Assembly: GCA_945902075.1 (NCBI GenBank) | Contig: CAMDMA010000007.1 | Location: forward strand, 47,012-111,011 | Reading direction: 5' to 3' | DNA length: 64,000 bases | Source of the DNA: Candidatus Kuenenia stuttgartensis | GTDB lineage: Bacteria; Planctomycetota; Phycisphaerae; Phycisphaerales; SM1A02 | Part shown: positions 61,957-64,000 of the stretch, one piece after another | How positions within the stretch are numbered: the stretch's first letter is position 1 | Layout: the number at the start of each line of letters is the position of its first letter | The notes under the pieces: model-generated | Told to the model about the DNA's origin: nothing | The model's input: only the letters and a program-made list of their open reading frames with translations | Databases searched by the model: none | Program-made: the position numbers and the translations under genes

Positions 61957-62781
61957 ATGAAGGACACACGCAGTCTGCGCGAGCGTTACGACGATGTGCG
62001 CGAACGCGTTGCGCGCGCTGCCGAGAAGAGCGGGCGTCGCGCGAGCGATGTGATGCTTGTGGCGGTGACGAAGTACGCGTCGATCGAGGACATTCGCGAG
62101 CTCGTGTCCTACGGCCACATCGATCTTGGTGAGAATCGCGTGCAGCAGCTTGTGCAGCGCGCCGCGATTATCGAAGAGTTCAGCAACCGCCGCCGCGAGC
62201 GCGGTGCTGCTCCGAGCGCGCCATCCGTGCGTTGGCACATGATTGGTTCACTGCAGCGCAACAAAGTGCGGCAGGCGATTGAAGTGTCGAAATTGATTCA
62301 CTCCGTCGATTCATTGCGATTGGCCGAGGAATTGCAGGATTTTGCCGAGGAGCGCGCGAGCGGACCTGGTGGCGAGTCGATCGGTCCGGTTGATGTACTC
62401 GTCGAAGTCAACATTTCTGGCGAGCGCTCGAAGCATGGCGTTGCACCCGCGGCGGCGCGGCACCTCGTCGACATGATCGACACGATGGTCGCGCTGCGCC
62501 CGCGCGGAATCATGTGCATGGCGCCGACGCCGAAAGCTGGCGAAGAGGCAAGCCTCGACGACGCGCGCCGCGTCTTCACCCGTTGCAAGGAGATCTTCGA
62601 CGAGATCCGCGCGATCGGCTCTGGCGGTGAGCGCTTCGACATTCTCTCGATGGGTATGAGTGATGATTTCGAAGTTGCCATTGAGTGCGGCGCAAACCTC
62701 GTGCGTGTCGGGAGCGCGATCTTCGGTGAATCGAAGAGCACGACCGACGAGGATGACGACGAGGATGACGACGAGAAGTAG
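61957..62781 (+). CDS. yggS: YggS/PROSC-family PLP homeostasis protein
   Basis: PLP-binding TIM-barrel protein that keeps free pyridoxal phosphate in balance. The ATG at 61957 follows AGGAG at 6 bp; 274 residues. Motifs: LRERYDDVRERVARAAEKSG, VMLVAVTKYASIEDIRELVS with the PLP Lys, DLGENRVQQLVQ, RWHMIGSLQRNKVRQAI, VDVLVEVNISGERSKHG, PRGIMCMAPTPKAGEE and the phosphate-binding LSMGMSDDFEVAIECGANLV plus RVGSAIFG. The tail is a run of Asp/Glu (DEDDDEDDDEK) built from 12-bp repeats and is unusual for the family. The open frame extends to 61261 but lies over gpmI and is not coding. Confidence 0.95.
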   Translation: MKDTRSLRERYDDVRERVARAAEKSGRRASDVMLVAVTKYASIEDIRELVSYGHIDLGENRVQQLVQRAAIIEEFSNRRRERGAAPSAPSVRWHMIGSLQRNKVRQAIEVSKLIHSVDSLRLAEELQDFAEERASGPGGESIGPVDVLVEVNISGERSKHGVAPAAARHLVDMIDTMVALRPRGIMCMAPTPKAGEEASLDDARRVFTRCKEIFDEIRAIGSGGERFDILSMGMSDDFEVAIECGANLVRVGSAIFGESKSTTDEDDDEDDDEK

Positions 62782-62825
62782 TCGAGAAGTAGGCGAGAGT
62801 CGAAACACAAATCTTCCTCTGAGCG

Positions 62826-62862
62826 CGCGCACTCACTCCGACAGTGCGCGTGTTCTTTTTTG
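62826..62862 (+). terminator. Rho-independent terminator after yggS
   Basis: CGCGCACT (62826-62833) pairs exactly with AGTGCGCG (62843-62850) around a 9-nt loop, followed by TGTTCTTTTTTG. A GC-rich 8-bp stem with a T-tract is a convincing intrinsic terminator 44 bp after the yggS stop. Confidence 0.85.
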
Positions 62863-63049
62863 TGCAAACGTCTGTTTGCAACCACGCGCATGCGGTCTTG
62901 CCAGCCAGAGCTGTCCCGCGGACGGATCAGGTGAATGCCCCAACCCGCGCCGACGCTGGTGATCGCAGAGAGATCACGGTCTACCGCGCGGACTGCTTCT
63001 GCCACGCACACCGCGTCAGGCGCCAGACCAACAGCCGCGCAGATTCCGG

Positions 63050-63715
63050 ATGACCCCCATGCTGACAAGTACGCTGAACAACCAACTCGCGCACATCACG
63101 ACAGCAGCCCTGATCGCCGCCGCTTCAACGCACGCCGACGCGGCAATCATCGGCACCACGGGTCAGGCTGCGCTGATCGGCGCCCCTGTCTCTGCGCTCT
63201 ACGGCGCGCTTCCCGGCGCACCGGCCTACTGCTGGAACGAGCAATCGAGCTTCCTCATCCCGGCGGTTGGCCTCAACGTCAACGTCATTGGAAACGGGTT
63301 CTGGACTGGTCCGACGGCAAACTCCGCGATGTATGCAGGCAACGTCGACTCGCACTTCGTCCACTTTGACGCGTCGAGCGGCGTGGCCAACGTCAGCGGC
63401 ACCATCACCTTCTCAAGCCAAATCGTCGCGGTGATCTACGAGAGCGCCTATCTCAGCATGACCGACTTCGCACTTGGTGCCCCCGGCACGGCCTACGAAA
63501 CCGGCAACCCGCTGCGCAGCTCGACTGCGGCACTCATGCTGTCGCAGATAACGGTCGCTGGAAACGTGCTCACGTTCAACCTGTGGGCGCAAGCGGCGAT
63601 GATGCAGAACCGCATGTCGGAACTCCGTGTGCTCACGGATGGCACGGTGCCAACTCCGGGTGCGCTTGCGCTGCTTGGCCTCGCGGGTGTGGCGGCGCGC
63701 CGTCGCAAGCGCTGA
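63050..63715 (+). CDS. Secreted protein with CTERM-type GALALLG...RRRKR sorting tail
   Basis: A 221-residue exported protein. Signal region HITTAALIAAASTHADA, then a beta-rich domain (AVGLNVNVIGNGFWTGPTAN, ASSGVANVSGTITFSSQIVA, SQITVAGNVLTFNLW) of unknown fold. It ends TVPTPGALALLGLAGVAARR followed by RKR: a V-P-x-P-G motif, a hydrophobic helix and a basic end. This is the same arrangement as the protein at 27048 and resembles PEP-CTERM/exosortase sorting signals. The start may be 63050 or 63059. It is flanked by the yggS terminator and a strong hairpin, so it is probably a single-gene unit. Confidence 0.85.
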   Translation: MTPMLTSTLNNQLAHITTAALIAAASTHADAAIIGTTGQAALIGAPVSALYGALPGAPAYCWNEQSSFLIPAVGLNVNVIGNGFWTGPTANSAMYAGNVDSHFVHFDASSGVANVSGTITFSSQIVAVIYESAYLSMTDFALGAPGTAYETGNPLRSSTAALMLSQITVAGNVLTFNLWAQAAMMQNRMSELRVLTDGTVPTPGALALLGLAGVAARRRKR

Positions 63716-63747
63716 ATCGCGGCCACAACCAACCTTCGCCAGAAATC

Positions 63748-63784
63748 GACGCGCCTCGCTGCATGAATCGCAGCGGGGCGCGTC
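63748..63784 (+). terminator. Strong 15-bp hairpin after the CTERM-type gene
   Basis: GACGCGCCTCGCTGC (63748-63762) pairs with GCAGCGGGGCGCGTC (63770-63784) around a 7-nt loop; 14 Watson-Crick pairs and one G-U. Located 33 bp after the gene's stop. No T-tract follows, so it may be a terminator of the GC-hairpin type or an mRNA-stabilising end. Confidence 0.7.
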
Positions 63785-63800
63785 GTTACGCTGCAACACC

Positions 63801-64000
63801 ATGCTTTCAACCGTATCGACAACAACTCCCACCGTTCCGACCGCAGGAACGCATGTCGCGCAATTCAACGCGTTGTATCGCCCCTACCTTGTGGTCACGA
63901 TCGGACTCGCGATGGTGTGCACGATCATCGGCCTGCCGCTCGCGATCGTGTGGTTCTGCGGCGTCGGCCAGTGGTGGGCGCGGCACTACTTCGACAAACT
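63801..64000 (+). CDS. Membrane protein, 5' part only (possible bacterial PH domain protein)
   Basis: An ATG at 63801 opens a 66-codon frame that runs off the right edge. After 20 Thr/Val-rich residues it reads FNALYRPYLVVTIGLAMVCT, then IIGLPLAIVWFCGVGQWWAR and HYFDKL. One or two membrane helices followed by an aromatic/basic loop is the layout at the start of bPH2 (DUF304) proteins, but too little is visible for a firm call. Confidence 0.6.
   Translation, partial: MLSTVSTTTPTVPTAGTHVAQFNALYRPYLVVTIGLAMVCTIIGLPLAIVWFCGVGQWWARHYFDK

Overview
The window looks like a chromosomal segment of a planctomycete, most likely a member of the Phycisphaerae. The reasons are a high-GC sequence, secreted proteins ending in planctomycete-style dockerin-like calcium repeats, two exported proteins ending in a GALALLG...RRR sorting tail, a giant heme-binding CxxCH protein fused to a DUF1080 domain, a very large signal peptidase I, and a GlmL-like/DUF6754 membrane gene cluster. 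I see no rRNA, tRNA, insertion sequence, prophage or CRISPR array, so this reads as ordinary chromosome with a few accessory patches.

Layout. 1-3316 (minus): cytochrome c oxidase genes coxB-coxA-coxC, of the caa3 type with a c-heme fused to subunit II. 3711-7748: a dockerin-like secreted protein, then an O-antigen-ligase-like protein and an acyltransferase. 7825-10921: thioredoxin, dihydropteroate synthase and a secreted protein. 11111-14419: glutathione-peroxidase-like protein, DUF2238 membrane protein, glmS. 14564-22994: the giant heme/DUF1080 protein, rarA, 5-formyl-THF cyclo-ligase, a LysM-L,D-transpeptidase and pdxA. 23056-25855: a secreted sugar-dehydrogenase-like gene broken by two one-base frameshifts. 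25875-27677: a zinc-ribbon membrane protein and a CTERM-type secreted protein.

27801-36035 (minus) is the most intriguing part. Tightly packed genes encode an ASKHA-fold ATPase related to glutamate-mutase protein MutL/GlmL, a barrel-sandwich/KOW-like protein, a DUF6754 membrane protein and three more membrane proteins, preceded by a formylglycine-generating-enzyme homologue. No glutamate mutase subunits are present, so the module probably does something else, still undescribed.

38599-53196 holds most of a catabolic kynurenine pathway on both strands: 3-hydroxyanthranilate dioxygenase, ACMS decarboxylase, kynureninase, kynurenine 3-monooxygenase, kynurenine formamidase, a RidA-type 2-aminomuconate deaminase and 2-aminomuconate-semialdehyde dehydrogenase. 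It is interleaved with a K+ transporter, an RCC1/thrombospondin-3-like protein, an ECF sigma pseudogene with two in-frame amber codons, a GNAT enzyme and an SDR. 53261-63715 carries an FG-GAP/dockerin protein and housekeeping genes (lepB, a PSP1/RicT protein, der, gpmI, yggS) plus a second CTERM-type protein. A truncated membrane protein runs off the right edge.

A recurring oddity is the number of short (10-19 bp) tandem duplications of unrelated sequence, both between genes and inside linkers, signal peptides and low-complexity tails. Functions come from reading motifs and gene order by eye; no database search was run.
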